Shown here: piece after piece, positions 42,846 through 51,683 of the stretch
Layout of the letters: every line of letters begins with the position of its first letter
How positions within the stretch are numbered: the first letter of the stretch is position 1
NCBI RefSeq assembly: GCF_000719095.1
Contig: NZ_JOEH01000001.1
Coordinates: forward strand, 124,001-188,000
DNA from: Streptacidiphilus jeojiense
GTDB lineage: Bacteria > Actinomycetota > Actinomycetes > Streptomycetales > Streptomycetaceae
Reading direction: 5' to 3'
DNA length: 64,000 nucleotides
The notes under the pieces: model-generated
Databases searched by the model: none
Seen by the model: the letters and a program-made list of their open reading frames with translations, nothing else
What the model was told of the DNA's origin: nothing
Translations under genes and position numbers: made by a program

Positions 42846-44468
42846 TCAGCTCTTGAGCGCCCGGCTGTGCAGCGCGGTCACCGCCTTGCGCGCGGACAGG
42901 ATCGCCCCGTGCTGCCAGGCGTCCATGTAGGAGAGCCAGTCCCCGGCGAACAGCACCCGCCCGGCCGGCTCCACCAGCGGCTTGAGCACCGCCGCGTCGG
43001 GGCTGTTGTCGGGCAGGTTGTGCCAGGCGCCCTCGAGGTGCGGGATGAAGCGCCAGGACTGCGAGAAGGAGGAGGCCAGTTCGGTGCGGTACTTGGAGCC
43101 GTAGATCCGCTCCCCCAGCGACACCGCCCGGGCCTCGCGCTGGGCCGGCGTCATCCTGCCGTACCGGTCGGCGTCGGTGTCGTAGTTGTAGTAGCCGATC
43201 ATGACGCCGCGTTCGCCGTGGAAGCCGTAGGACGGGTGCCAGATGTGGGTGAGGTCCAGGTCGGTCTCGGTGATGCCGCCGTAGATCCGGTGGTCCGTCT
43301 CCCACCAGCGGCTGCGGTACTCCAGGCCGATCTTGCTGGCCGAGGCCGGGGTGATCGAGGCCAGCCCGGCCTGGACCGCGCTGCCCAGGTTGTGCGGCAG
43401 CTTGGCCAGCAGGTGCGGGGGCATCGCCGCGATGCAGTAGTCCGCGGTGACCGCCCGGCTGCGCCCGGCCGCGTCGGTGTAGGAGACCTCGACCCCGCTG
43501 CCGGTCTCGGTGATGCCGGTGGCCTGACAGCCGAGCTTGACCTTCTGCGCGCCGACGGCGCGGGTCAGCGCCCTCGGTATCTGGTCCATCCCGCCGACCG
43601 GCTGGAACATCAGCATCGCCTGGTCGAACTCGAACTCGAAGGAGAAGTAGCGGCCCACCCCGGAGGCGAAGACCGAGGAGACGTCCGGCACCGGCGCCAG
43701 TTCGGTGCCCGGCGTCCCGGCCGCGCCGGGGTAGGTGCTGAAGCCGCGGTTGCTGCTGCCGGTGTAGCCGAAGCCGTCCGCCTTGGCGCCGATGGAGCCC
43801 CAGTCCTCCAGGAAGGCCAGCAGCCGCTCCTGGTCGGCCGCGGTCAGCTGCTGGTCCAGTGCGCCCTTGTCGGTGGCCTTGGCCAGCAGTTCGCTGACGT
43901 AGCCGTAGGTGTCGGCCTTGGCCGTGCGGTAGCGCACCGGGTTCCCGGGCGTCATCCCGGAGCTCTCGTTGTAGATGTAGGCGTCGGCGTTGGTGTTGGT
44001 GAACACCTCGATGGGCACCCCGAGTTCACGGCAGTAGTCCAGCGTCACCATCCACTGGGCCAGCCGCGCCGGGCCGCAGTTCATGTACTGGCCCTCGGAG
44101 AACCGCGCGGTCTGGCTGTTGCCGAACAGGTCGGTCTGCTCGGTTCCGGCGCGTGCGGTGAAGTTCCGGCCGCCGGTGCGGCTGCGCGGTTCGAGGATCG
44201 TGCAGTCGTACCCCGCCTTACCCAGTTCGTACGCCGACACCAGGCCGGCCACACCGCCGCCGAGGATCACGACCTTGGCCGCCTTGCGGCCGGTGAGGTG
44301 GAAGTCCGAGGCGCTCGGCGCCGAGAACGCCGGCGTCGCCGCCGTCGCGGTGGGCGCCAGGCCCAGAGCGCCCATGGCCGCGAACATCGTCCCGGCCCCG
44401 CCGCTGACCCCCACCGCCCGCAGGAACCCCCTGCGGCTGAACCCGCCTGCCTCCAACTGCTGCGTCAT
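42846..44468 (-). CDS. Tat-exported flavin amine oxidase (L-amino acid/monoamine oxidase type)
   Basis: A 540-residue FAD amine oxidase. A twin-arginine signal (FSRRGFLRAVG, then a hydrophobic run ending ATATAA) exports it folded. The FAD fold is VVILGGGVAGLVSAYELGKAGYDCTILE, and RTGGRNFTAR is the GG-doublet motif. The C-terminal GRVLFAGDWLSYMDAWQHGAILSARKA is the second FAD-binding segment. Secreted enzymes of this kind deaminate amino acids and release peroxide and ammonia; the substrate is not determinable here. The AT-rich upstream region (44529-44553) probably holds the promoter. It is flanked by strong terminators on both sides, so it is a single-gene unit. Confidence 0.9.
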   Translation of the reverse strand: MTQQLEAGGFSRRGFLRAVGVSGGAGTMFAAMGALGLAPTATAATPAFSAPSASDFHLTGRKAAKVVILGGGVAGLVSAYELGKAGYDCTILEPRSRTGGRNFTARAGTEQTDLFGNSQTARFSEGQYMNCGPARLAQWMVTLDYCRELGVPIEVFTNTNADAYIYNESSGMTPGNPVRYRTAKADTYGYVSELLAKATDKGALDQQLTAADQERLLAFLEDWGSIGAKADGFGYTGSSNRGFSTYPGAAGTPGTELAPVPDVSSVFASGVGRYFSFEFEFDQAMLMFQPVGGMDQIPRALTRAVGAQKVKLGCQATGITETGSGVEVSYTDAAGRSRAVTADYCIAAMPPHLLAKLPHNLGSAVQAGLASITPASASKIGLEYRSRWWETDHRIYGGITETDLDLTHIWHPSYGFHGERGVMIGYYNYDTDADRYGRMTPAQREARAVSLGERIYGSKYRTELASSFSQSWRFIPHLEGAWHNLPDNSPDAAVLKPLVEPAGRVLFAGDWLSYMDAWQHGAILSARKAVTALHSRALKS

Positions 44469-44580
44469 CCATCATCCCTTCGGACTCGCCTCTGCGAAGA
44501 TCAGTTCGCCTGCGCTCCAAGGATGTTGATGTTTGTATATTGCAACTGCATACCGATGGGGTAACGCGGCCATGAACGCG

Positions 44581-44619
44581 ACAGTGGCCCCACCCGGACG
44601 AACCGGGTGGGGCCACTGT
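44581..44619 (-). terminator. rpsA terminator
   Basis: A perfect 17-bp stem (arms 44581-44597 and 44603-44619) with a 5-base loop, 40 bases beyond the rpsA stop. This is typical of strong intrinsic termination in actinobacteria without a long U-tract. Confidence 0.88.
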
Positions 44620-44658
44620 TCAGGTACTGCTCACTGCTTACCGCAGCAGGTCAGAGCC

Positions 44659-46170
44659 TCAGCTCTGGCCGCCCGCGAGCTTCTCACGCAGGGCGGCGAG
44701 GGCCTCGTCAGTCGCCAGGGCGCCCGAGGTCTCGTCGCTGCTCGAGGAGTACGAGCCACCGGAGACCGCACCGGCACCGGCGGCAGCGGCCTCGGGGGCA
44801 GCGCCCTCACCAGCGGCAGCGGCCTCGGCGTCGGCCTCGCGGCTCTTGATGACCTGGGCCTGGTGCTGCTCGAAGCGGGTCTGCGCCTCGGCGTACTGGC
44901 GCTCCCACTCCTCACGCTGCTTCTCGAAGCCGGGCAGCCAGTCGTTCGCCTCGGGGTCGAAGCCCTCCGGGTAGATGTAGTTGCCGGCGTCGTCGTACGA
45001 GGCAGCCATGCCGTACAGGGTCGGGTCGAACTCGACCGAGGCCGGGTCGGCACCGAGGGACTCGTTGGCCTGCTTCAGCGAGAGGCTGATGCGGCGACGC
45101 TCGAGGTCGATGTCGATGACCTTGACGAAGATCTCGTCGCCGACCTGGACGACCTGCTCCGGGATCTCCACGTGGCGCTCGGCCAGCTCGGAGATGTGGA
45201 CCAGGCCCTCGATCCCCTCGTCCACGCGGACGAACGCACCGAACGGAACCAGCTTGGTGACCTTGCCCGGGACGACCTGGCCGATCTGGTGGGTCCGCGC
45301 GAACTGCTGCCACGGGTCCTCCTGGGTCGCCTTCAGCGACAAGGAGACGCGCTCGCGGTCCATGTCCACGTCGAGCACCTCGACGGTGACCTCCTGGCCG
45401 ACCTCGACGACCTCGGACGGGTGGTCGATGTGCTTCCAGGACAGCTCGGAGACGTGCACCAGGCCGTCGACGCCGCCCAGGTCCACGAAGGCACCGAAGT
45501 TGACGATGGAGGAGACGACGCCGGAGCGCACCTGACCCTTCTGCAGGGTGGTGAGGAAGGTCTGACGGACCTCGCTCTGGGTCTGCTCCAGCCAGGCACG
45601 GCGGGACAGGACCACGTTGTTGCGGTTCTTGTCCAGCTCGATGATCTTCGCCTCGAGCTCCTTGCCCACGTAGGGCTGGAGGTCGCGGACCCGACGCATC
45701 TCGACCAGCGAGGCCGGCAGGAAGCCACGGAGGCCGATGTCGAGGATGAGACCACCCTTGACGACCTCGATGACGGTACCGGTGACGATGCCGTCCTCTT
45801 CCTTGATCTTCTCGATCGTGCCCCAGGCACGCTCGTACTGAGCGCGCTTCTTGGACAGGATGAGACGACCCTCCTTGTCCTCCTTCTGGAGAACCAGGGC
45901 CTCGATGTTGTCGCCGACCTTGACGACGTCATGGGGATCGACGTCGTGCTTGATGGACAGCTCGCGAGAGGGGATGACGCCCTCGGTCTTGTAACCGATG
46001 TCGAGGAGGACCTCGTCACGGTCGACCTTCACGATGATGCCCTCGACGATGTCGCCATCGTTGAAGTACTTGATGGTCTCGTCGATCGCCGCGAGGAAGG
46101 CTTCTGCGTCGCCGATGTCGTTGACCGCCACCTGCGGGGTGGTACGGGCCTCGGTGCTGCTGGTCGTCAT
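44659..46170 (-). CDS. rpsA: 30S ribosomal protein S1
   Basis: A 503-residue S1 protein that binds mRNA on the 30S subunit. Four S1/OB-fold repeats are seen at about residues 35-105, 120-190, 205-275 and 292-362 (for example GDIVEGIIVKVDRDEVLLDIG, GQVRSGVVSSIVNFGAFVDLG and GQVVPGKVTKLVPFGAFVRVD). The C-terminal tail is acidic and Ala-rich, as usual in actinobacteria, with fewer repeats than the six of E. coli. Codon choice is the highly biased form expected for an abundant protein. A good promoter lies at 46385-46413, leaving a leader of about 200 bases that could serve feedback control. Confidence 0.97.
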   Translation of the reverse strand: MTTSSTEARTTPQVAVNDIGDAEAFLAAIDETIKYFNDGDIVEGIIVKVDRDEVLLDIGYKTEGVIPSRELSIKHDVDPHDVVKVGDNIEALVLQKEDKEGRLILSKKRAQYERAWGTIEKIKEEDGIVTGTVIEVVKGGLILDIGLRGFLPASLVEMRRVRDLQPYVGKELEAKIIELDKNRNNVVLSRRAWLEQTQSEVRQTFLTTLQKGQVRSGVVSSIVNFGAFVDLGGVDGLVHVSELSWKHIDHPSEVVEVGQEVTVEVLDVDMDRERVSLSLKATQEDPWQQFARTHQIGQVVPGKVTKLVPFGAFVRVDEGIEGLVHISELAERHVEIPEQVVQVGDEIFVKVIDIDLERRRISLSLKQANESLGADPASVEFDPTLYGMAASYDDAGNYIYPEGFDPEANDWLPGFEKQREEWERQYAEAQTRFEQHQAQVIKSREADAEAAAAGEGAAPEAAAAGAGAVSGGSYSSSSDETSGALATDEALAALREKLAGGQS

Positions 46171-46537
46171 TAGGAAAAGGGCTCCGGTACGGACATGAAG
46201 TCGTAGGTACTACTGCGCCGGGGACCCGTTATCGCTCCACCAAGGACCAGACAGGGTTGAGCCGGTGTATCGCCACATCCAGATCTACTGGAAGCCGATA
46301 CCCCGGGCTGTGACTGTGGGGTCTTCAACAGATGCGAGCGCGACCTGCTCCGTCCGAGGCGCGCAGGCCCGCAGCGCAACTTGTAGCATACGGGGACAGC
46401 CATGCACGGTCAATGCGGGATGCCGCAGTGCGGGAGAGCCCCACACAGACCGGACAAACCGGTCAAATCAGCACTCTCGCGACGACCCTTCCGGCGCCTC
46501 CCGGACGCTACAGGAGCAAGGTTACGCTACCTGTGAG
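46171..46537. other. Divergent region: rpsA leader and promoter, methyltransferase upstream region
   Basis: A 367-bp gap without a convincing ORF. It holds the rpsA promoter (46385-46413) and the roughly 200-base rpsA leader. The rightward frame is open back to 46265, but with composition unlike coding sequence. No riboswitch consensus is recognised. Confidence 0.65.
46385..46413 (-). promoter_or_regulatory. Predicted rpsA promoter
   Basis: On the minus strand, TTGACC (46413-46408), 17 bases, TATGCT (46390-46385): a near-consensus vegetative promoter. The start would be near 46378, about 208 bases before the rpsA ATG. Confidence 0.75.
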
Positions 46538-47401
46538 ATGACCACGCACCATGACAGCGACGCAGCCCCGGACCGCTCCTCAGCCGCCTGGGACGACGAC
46601 GGCGAAGCGGTCCGCCGCGAGGCCGGGACCACCGAGAGCAGCCGGGCCAACCGGCACTGGTGGGACCGCAACGCCGACGAGTACCAGGACGAGCACGGCG
46701 GCTTCCTCGGCGACGCCAGATTCACCTGGTGCCCCGAGGGCCTGGACGAGGCCGAGGCCCGGCTGCTCGGCGATCCGGCCGCGCTGCGCGGCCGCACCGT
46801 CCTGGAGATCGGCGCCGGCGCCGCCCAGTGCTCGCGCTGGCTGGCCGCCCAGGGGGCCCGGCCGGTCGCCCTGGACCTGTCGTACCGTCAGCTCCAGCAC
46901 TCGCGACGGATCGACGAGGACCTCGGCCTCCGCCCGGTCCCGCTGGTCCAGGCCGACGCCACCGTACTGCCGTTCGCCGACGCCAGCTTCGACCTGGCCT
47001 GTTCCGCCTACGGGGCGGTGCCGTTCGCCGCGGACACCGCGCTGCTGATGCGCGAGGTGCGCAGGGTGCTGCGGCCCGGAGGGCGCTGGGTCTTCTCGGT
47101 CACCCACCCGATCCGCTGGGCCTTCCCGGACGAACCCGGCCCCGAGGGGCTGACCGCGCTCTCCTCCTACTTCGACCGCACCCCCTACGTGGAGCAGGAC
47201 GAGCGGGGCCGCGCCGTCTACGTGGAGCACCACCGCACCATGGGCGACCGGGTCCGCGAGCTGACCTCAGCGGGCTTCCGACTGGTCGACCTGGTCGAGC
47301 CCGAGTGGCCCGACGGCCTGACCCAGGAGTGGGGCGGCTGGAGCCCGCTGCGGGGGCGGTACCTGCCGGGCACCGCCGTCTTCGTCACCGTCGCCGACTG
47401 A
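46538..47401 (+). CDS. Class I SAM-dependent methyltransferase
   Basis: A 287-residue methyltransferase. The SAM fold is visible as GRTVLEIGAGAAQCSRWLA (motif I), PVALDLSYRQLQ, VPLVQADATVLPFADASFDL (motifs II-III) and VRRVLRPGGRWVFSVTHP. An acidic 60-residue N-terminus precedes it. The substrate is unknown; a small-molecule or quinone-type acceptor is common in this class. The ATG at 46538 gives normal family length; the open frame to 46265 is not supported. The 3' end overlaps the convergent DUF3068 gene by 135 bases, an unusually long tail-to-tail overlap. Confidence 0.88.
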   Translation: MTTHHDSDAAPDRSSAAWDDDGEAVRREAGTTESSRANRHWWDRNADEYQDEHGGFLGDARFTWCPEGLDEAEARLLGDPAALRGRTVLEIGAGAAQCSRWLAAQGARPVALDLSYRQLQHSRRIDEDLGLRPVPLVQADATVLPFADASFDLACSAYGAVPFAADTALLMREVRRVLRPGGRWVFSVTHPIRWAFPDEPGPEGLTALSSYFDRTPYVEQDERGRAVYVEHHRTMGDRVRELTSAGFRLVDLVEPEWPDGLTQEWGGWSPLRGRYLPGTAVFVTVAD

Positions 47402-48370
47402 CCCGCGCTTCCCCTTCCGGTCACCCCTGCTGCGCCCGCGCGCCTCGAACAGGAAGGCGAGCCCCAGCAGCACCGCGCCCAGGACCGGCGCACCCCAGGG
47501 GAGGTAGGTGGTCATGCCCAGCACCAGCTGCCGCTGGGAGCTGATCTGCCGGAACGTCGCGTCCAGGTAGTCGGGGCGGATCTTGACGTCGCCCTCGAAG
47601 ACGGTGACCGGCGCCTTGCCGCTGCCCTTGGCGAAGCGCAGTTCCTCGTGGTGCTGCTCCTCGCCGTTGACCGGAGCGCCGGTCACCGGGTCCACCCAGA
47701 ACTCGCGGGTGGTGGTGTACCAGCGCTGGTAGCCGAGGGCGGTGATGCTCGCCGGGGTCAGGCCGGTGATCCCGGCCGGCATGGTCTTCGGGAAGACGAC
47801 CCGGGTCCAGGGGATGGTCTGGGTGAAGTAGTAGACCTTCATCCCCCGGTACTCCCGGGTGCCCTGGTAGAGGATGGGCGCGGAGGTGCGGGTCTGCGGG
47901 TCGTAGTACTGGTAGTCCCTGGGCTGGGTGTCGAAGGGGAACTTGTACTCGATGCCGGTACGGGTCACCGGGTCCCCGTCGACGCTCTCCCCGCAGCAGT
48001 GCACCGGCTCCTGGGTGTGCGCGTCGAAGACGTAGACCTCGGGGATGCTGGAGATCATCTTGCCGTCGGTGCCCAGCACGTAGGAGAGGCCGTCCCAGAC
48101 CACGACGTCGCGGCCGGTGCGCTTCTTCTCGGCGGCGGCCGCGGCGGCGTCGCCCTTGAGCGTCTGCACGATGGTGACGGTCTGGTGCGGGACGCCGGTG
48201 AGGGTGCTGTAGTCGATCAGGGTGGCGTCCTTCGCCTGCAGCACCACGGTCTGGTACTGGTTGGCGGGCACCTCGACCACGCGTGGATAGTCGTACCAGC
48301 GCACCATCGGACCCAGCACCGCCAGGAAGGCGGCGAGGGCGACCAGGACCAGGCTCAGGCGACGTCGCAT
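47267..48370 (-). CDS. DUF3068 (PorA-like) membrane-anchored protein
   Basis: A 367-residue protein with an N-terminal helix (LSLVLVALAAFLAVLGPMV) and a large extracytoplasmic domain (about 30-290). The domain has YFTQTIPWTR, EFWVDPVTGAPVNGEE and a Cys-Cys pair (EPVHCCGES). A second helix lies near 300 (GAPVLGAVLLGLAFLF). This is the layout of the actinobacterial DUF3068/PorA family of unknown function. The last 45 residues, encoded opposite the methyltransferase gene, are low-complexity and may be non-conserved; an earlier natural end cannot be excluded. The 44-residue membrane peptide gene lies 16 bases upstream on the same strand. Confidence 0.8.
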   Translation of the reverse strand: MRRRLSLVLVALAAFLAVLGPMVRWYDYPRVVEVPANQYQTVVLQAKDATLIDYSTLTGVPHQTVTIVQTLKGDAAAAAAEKKRTGRDVVVWDGLSYVLGTDGKMISSIPEVYVFDAHTQEPVHCCGESVDGDPVTRTGIEYKFPFDTQPRDYQYYDPQTRTSAPILYQGTREYRGMKVYYFTQTIPWTRVVFPKTMPAGITGLTPASITALGYQRWYTTTREFWVDPVTGAPVNGEEQHHEELRFAKGSGKAPVTVFEGDVKIRPDYLDATFRQISSQRQLVLGMTTYLPWGAPVLGAVLLGLAFLFEARGRSRGDRKGKRGSVGDGDEDGGARQVPPPQRAPAAPLLGQAVGPLGLDQVDQSEAR

Positions 48371-48386
48371 CGGCGGGCCCGCCCCC

Positions 48387-48521
48387 CTACGGATGCGCCG
48401 GAGCGCTGGTCAGCAGGGGCTTGGGCGAGGTCGGACCGCCCTGGTGCGCCAACGGCACCATCACCAGGGCCACACCCAGGGCGACCGCCACCCCGATCGC
48501 CGCAGCCAGCAGTGCACGCAT
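48387..48521 (-). CDS. 44-residue single-pass membrane peptide
   Basis: A short gene with a strong ribosome site (GGGAGGTGG, 3 bases before the ATG on the minus strand). The peptide is MRALLAAAIGVAVALGVALV continuing to a Pro/Ser-rich tail, so it is one membrane helix with a short outer tail. It precedes the DUF3068 gene by 16 bases and is probably co-translated, perhaps as a partner subunit. Below usual annotation limits but well supported by the ribosome site. Confidence 0.65.
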   Translation of the reverse strand: MRALLAAAIGVAVALGVALVMVPLAHQGGPTSPKPLLTSAPAHP

Positions 48522-48621
48522 CGGCCACCTCCCTCGTCTCGCCGCCCCGCACGGTAACGCGGGGGCCGCGAAATGAGAACAGGTTCTACCGAGGCGATCG
48601 GGTGCGGCGCTTGCCTGGCTG

Positions 48622-48710
48622 GTCGCGCAGTTCCCCGCGCCCCTAGGTAGGTGCAACATGCCCACTGTGGGTCAGTTGCAGCCCCCTAGGGGCGCGGGGA
48701 ACTGCGCGAC
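48622..48710. repeat. Dispersed repeat copies 4 and 5 as a long palindrome, polA terminator
   Basis: Two copies of the ~23-bp repeat face each other: arms 48622-48646 and 48686-48710 are perfectly complementary over 25 bases. The 39-base loop contains a second stem (TGCAAC with GTTGCA, CCCAC with GTGGG). It lies 60 bases beyond the polA stop and should terminate polA. Confidence 0.9.
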
Positions 48711-48769
48711 AAGCCCACTACGGTCCGCAGCCAGACACCCCTCAGAACCCTCCCGAACCTGACGGAACG

Positions 48770-51535
48770 TCAGTGCGCCGCCGTCTCCCAGTCCCGCCCG
48801 ACCCCGACAGAGACGTCCAACGGCGCGGCCAGCGGATACGCCGCCGCCATCTCCCGCCGCACCAGATCCTCCACCGCCTCCCGCTCCCCCGGAGCCACCT
48901 CCAGCACGATCTCGTCATGAACCTGCAGCAGCATCCGCGAGGACAGTCCGGCGCCGGTCAGCGCCGCGTCCACCTTCAGCATGGCGATCTTCACGATGTC
49001 CGCGGCCGAGCCCTGGATCGGCGCGTTCAGCGCCATCCGCTCCGCCATCTCCCGCCGCTGCCGGTTGTCGCTGGTCAGATCCGGCAGGTAGCGGCGGCGG
49101 CCCAGCACGGTCTCGGTGTAGCCGGTGTTGCGTGCCTCGTCGACGACACGCCGCAGATAGTCCCGCACCCCGCCGAAGCGCTCGAAGTAGGTGTCCATCA
49201 GCCGCTGCGCCTCGCCGGTGGCGATGTTCAGCTGCTGGGACAGGCCGAAGGCCGACAACCCGTACGCCAGTCCGTACGACATCGCCTTGATCTTGCGTCG
49301 CATCTCCGCGTCGACCTGCGGCGGCTCCACCGCGAACACCTGGGAGCCGACGGTGGTGTGCAGGTCCTCGCCACTGGAGAACGCGGCCAGCAGCGCCGCG
49401 TCCTCGGACAGGTGCGCCATGATCCGCAGCTCGATCTGGCTGTAGTCGGCGGTCAGCAGCTCCTGGTAGCCGGCGCCGACGACGAAGGCCCGGCGGATCA
49501 TCCGGCCCTCCTCGGTCCGCACCGGGATGTTCTGCAGATTGGGCTCGGTGGAGGAGAGCCGGCCGGTGGCGGCGACCATCTGGTTGAAGGTGGTGTGGAT
49601 CCGGCCGTCCGCGGCCACCGTCTTGATCAGGCCCTCGACGGTGCTGCGCAGCCGGGTCTGGTCCCGGTGCCGCAGCAGGATCACCGGCAGCTCGTGGGTG
49701 GTCTGCCCGGCCAGCCAGGTCAGCGCGTCGGCGTCGGTGGTGTAGCCGGTCTTGATCTTCTTGGTCTTGGGAAGCTCCAGCTCGTTGAAGAGGATCTCCT
49801 GGAGCTGCTTGGGCGAGCCGAGGTTGAACTCGTGGCCGACGGCCGCGTGCGCCTCCTTCACCGCCTGCTGCACCGCGGCGCCGAACTGGATCTCCAGCTG
49901 GGTGAGCCAGTCCAGGTCGGCGGCGATGCCGGCCCGCTCCATCCGCGCCAGCAGCGCGGCGATGGGCAGTTCGACCTCGCGCATCAGTTCCAGCGCGCCG
50001 TCCTTGGCCAGCCGGGTCTCGAACACCTCGGCCAGGTCCAGCACCGTGCGGGCCTGCACCATCAGCGCCTGGGCGGCGGCCAGCGCCTGGTCCTCGGCGT
50101 CGCCGGACTCGTCGCCGAAGGCCAGCTGGCCACTGTCGGCGGCGGTGCCGGCGTCCAGCTGGCGGCCCAGGTACTCCTCGGCCAGCACGTCCAGGCCGAA
50201 GGTGCGGCGCCCGGGCTTCTCCAGGTAGGCGGCCAGGGCGCTGTCGGCCGTGACGCCCTCGATCCGCCAGCCGTGCTCGGCGAAGGCCCGCATCACCTGC
50301 TTGGCGATGTGCAGCGCCTTGGGGCGCTCGGGGTCGGCCAGCCAGTCGGCGAAGGCGCGCTCGTCGGCCTCGGCCAGCACCGCCGGGTCCAGCCAGGCGG
50401 CCGGACCGCCCTCGACGGCCAGTGCCACCGCGCTGACGGAGCCCTCGCCCAGCGCCCAGCTGTAGTCGGCGGCCAGCCCGGTGCGGACGGCGCCGGAGGC
50501 GTGCTCGGCCAGCCAGGCCGCCAGGGCGCCGTCGTCGGTCAGCAGCTCACCGTCGACCTCGACGCCGGGCCCGGTCGCGGTCGGCGCGCCCTCGGCGCCC
50601 TCGCCGGCGCCCGGGTCCACCGCGAACAGGCGGTCGCGCAGCGCCTGGTTGCGGAACTCCAGGGTGTCCAGCAGCAGCAGGGTGGCCTCCCTGTCGTACG
50701 GGTTGCGACCCAACTCGTCCACACCGAGCGGGAGTTCGACGTCCCGGATCAGCTCGGTGAGCTCGCGGTTGAGCTTCACCGCATCCAGGCCGGCCCGCAG
50801 CTTCTCGCCGATCTTGCCCTTGACCTCGTCGGCGTGCTCGACCAGCTCGGCGAAGGAGCCGTACTGGCCGATCCACTTGGCGGCGGTCTTCTCCCCCACC
50901 CCGGGGATACCGGGCAGATTGTCGGACGGGTCGCCGCGCAGCGCCGCCAGGTCGGGGTACTGGGCCGGGGTGACCCCGTACTTCTCGAACACCTTCTCGG
51001 GGGTGTAGCGGGTCATCTCGGAGACGCCCTTGGTCGGGTAGAGGACCGTGACGTCGTCGGTGACCAGCTGCAGGGCGTCGCGGTCACCGGTGAGGATCAG
51101 CACCTCGAAGCCGTCGGCGGCGGCGCGGGTGGCCAGCGTGGCGATGATGTCGTCGGCCTCGAACTCGGCCAGCCGCAGATGCGGCACCTTCATCGCGTCC
51201 AGCAGCTCGCTGACCAGCTCGACCTGGCCGCGGAACTCCTCCGGGGAGGCCGAGCGGGTCGCCTTGTACTCCGGGTAGATCCCGGCCCTGAAGGTCTTCC
51301 TGGACACGTCGAAGGCCACCGCGAAGTGCGTCGGCGCCTCGTCGCGCAGGATGTTGGCGACCATCGAGGCGAAGCCGTACACCGCGTTGGTGGGCTGCCC
51401 GGTCGAGGTGGCGAAGTTCTCCGCGGGGAAGGCGTAGAAGGCCCGGTACGCCATGGAGTGGCCGTCGAGCAGCAGCAGCCTGGGCCGGGCCGCCCCTTTC
51501 GCCGCCTTGCCGTTGCTTCCGGTCGTACTCGCCAT
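48770..51535 (-). CDS. polA: DNA polymerase I
   Basis: A 921-residue family A polymerase for Okazaki-fragment processing and repair. The 5'-3' exonuclease domain (LLLLDGHSMAYRAFYAFP ... LRGDPSDNLPGIPGVGEKTA) spans about 15-300. A degenerate 3'-5' exonuclease-like domain spans about 310-530 and lacks the clear DxE motif. The polymerase domain follows, with motif A (TADYSQIELRIMAHLS), motif B (RRKIKAMSYGLAYGLSAFG) and motif C (LLQVHDEIVLEV). The ATG at 51535 or GTG at 51544 gives normal length. The open frame extends to 51868, but that part lies over the divergent thioesterase gene and is not conserved coding. Confidence 0.96.
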   Translation of the reverse strand: MASTTGSNGKAAKGAARPRLLLLDGHSMAYRAFYAFPAENFATSTGQPTNAVYGFASMVANILRDEAPTHFAVAFDVSRKTFRAGIYPEYKATRSASPEEFRGQVELVSELLDAMKVPHLRLAEFEADDIIATLATRAAADGFEVLILTGDRDALQLVTDDVTVLYPTKGVSEMTRYTPEKVFEKYGVTPAQYPDLAALRGDPSDNLPGIPGVGEKTAAKWIGQYGSFAELVEHADEVKGKIGEKLRAGLDAVKLNRELTELIRDVELPLGVDELGRNPYDREATLLLLDTLEFRNQALRDRLFAVDPGAGEGAEGAPTATGPGVEVDGELLTDDGALAAWLAEHASGAVRTGLAADYSWALGEGSVSAVALAVEGGPAAWLDPAVLAEADERAFADWLADPERPKALHIAKQVMRAFAEHGWRIEGVTADSALAAYLEKPGRRTFGLDVLAEEYLGRQLDAGTAADSGQLAFGDESGDAEDQALAAAQALMVQARTVLDLAEVFETRLAKDGALELMREVELPIAALLARMERAGIAADLDWLTQLEIQFGAAVQQAVKEAHAAVGHEFNLGSPKQLQEILFNELELPKTKKIKTGYTTDADALTWLAGQTTHELPVILLRHRDQTRLRSTVEGLIKTVAADGRIHTTFNQMVAATGRLSSTEPNLQNIPVRTEEGRMIRRAFVVGAGYQELLTADYSQIELRIMAHLSEDAALLAAFSSGEDLHTTVGSQVFAVEPPQVDAEMRRKIKAMSYGLAYGLSAFGLSQQLNIATGEAQRLMDTYFERFGGVRDYLRRVVDEARNTGYTETVLGRRRYLPDLTSDNRQRREMAERMALNAPIQGSAADIVKIAMLKVDAALTGAGLSSRMLLQVHDEIVLEVAPGEREAVEDLVRREMAAAYPLAAPLDVSVGVGRDWETAAH

Positions 51536-51683
51536 GCCTGCCACCACTTCTTCCGTCCACGCCCAGCTGCCTGCCACTGCCGAACGAAATCCTATGGCCC
51601 GCCACTGACAGTGCCCCCCATCAACGCCGCCGAAGGGAGTCGTACGATCACAGGCAGTCCCGTACAACGACGTCAGGAGCACC

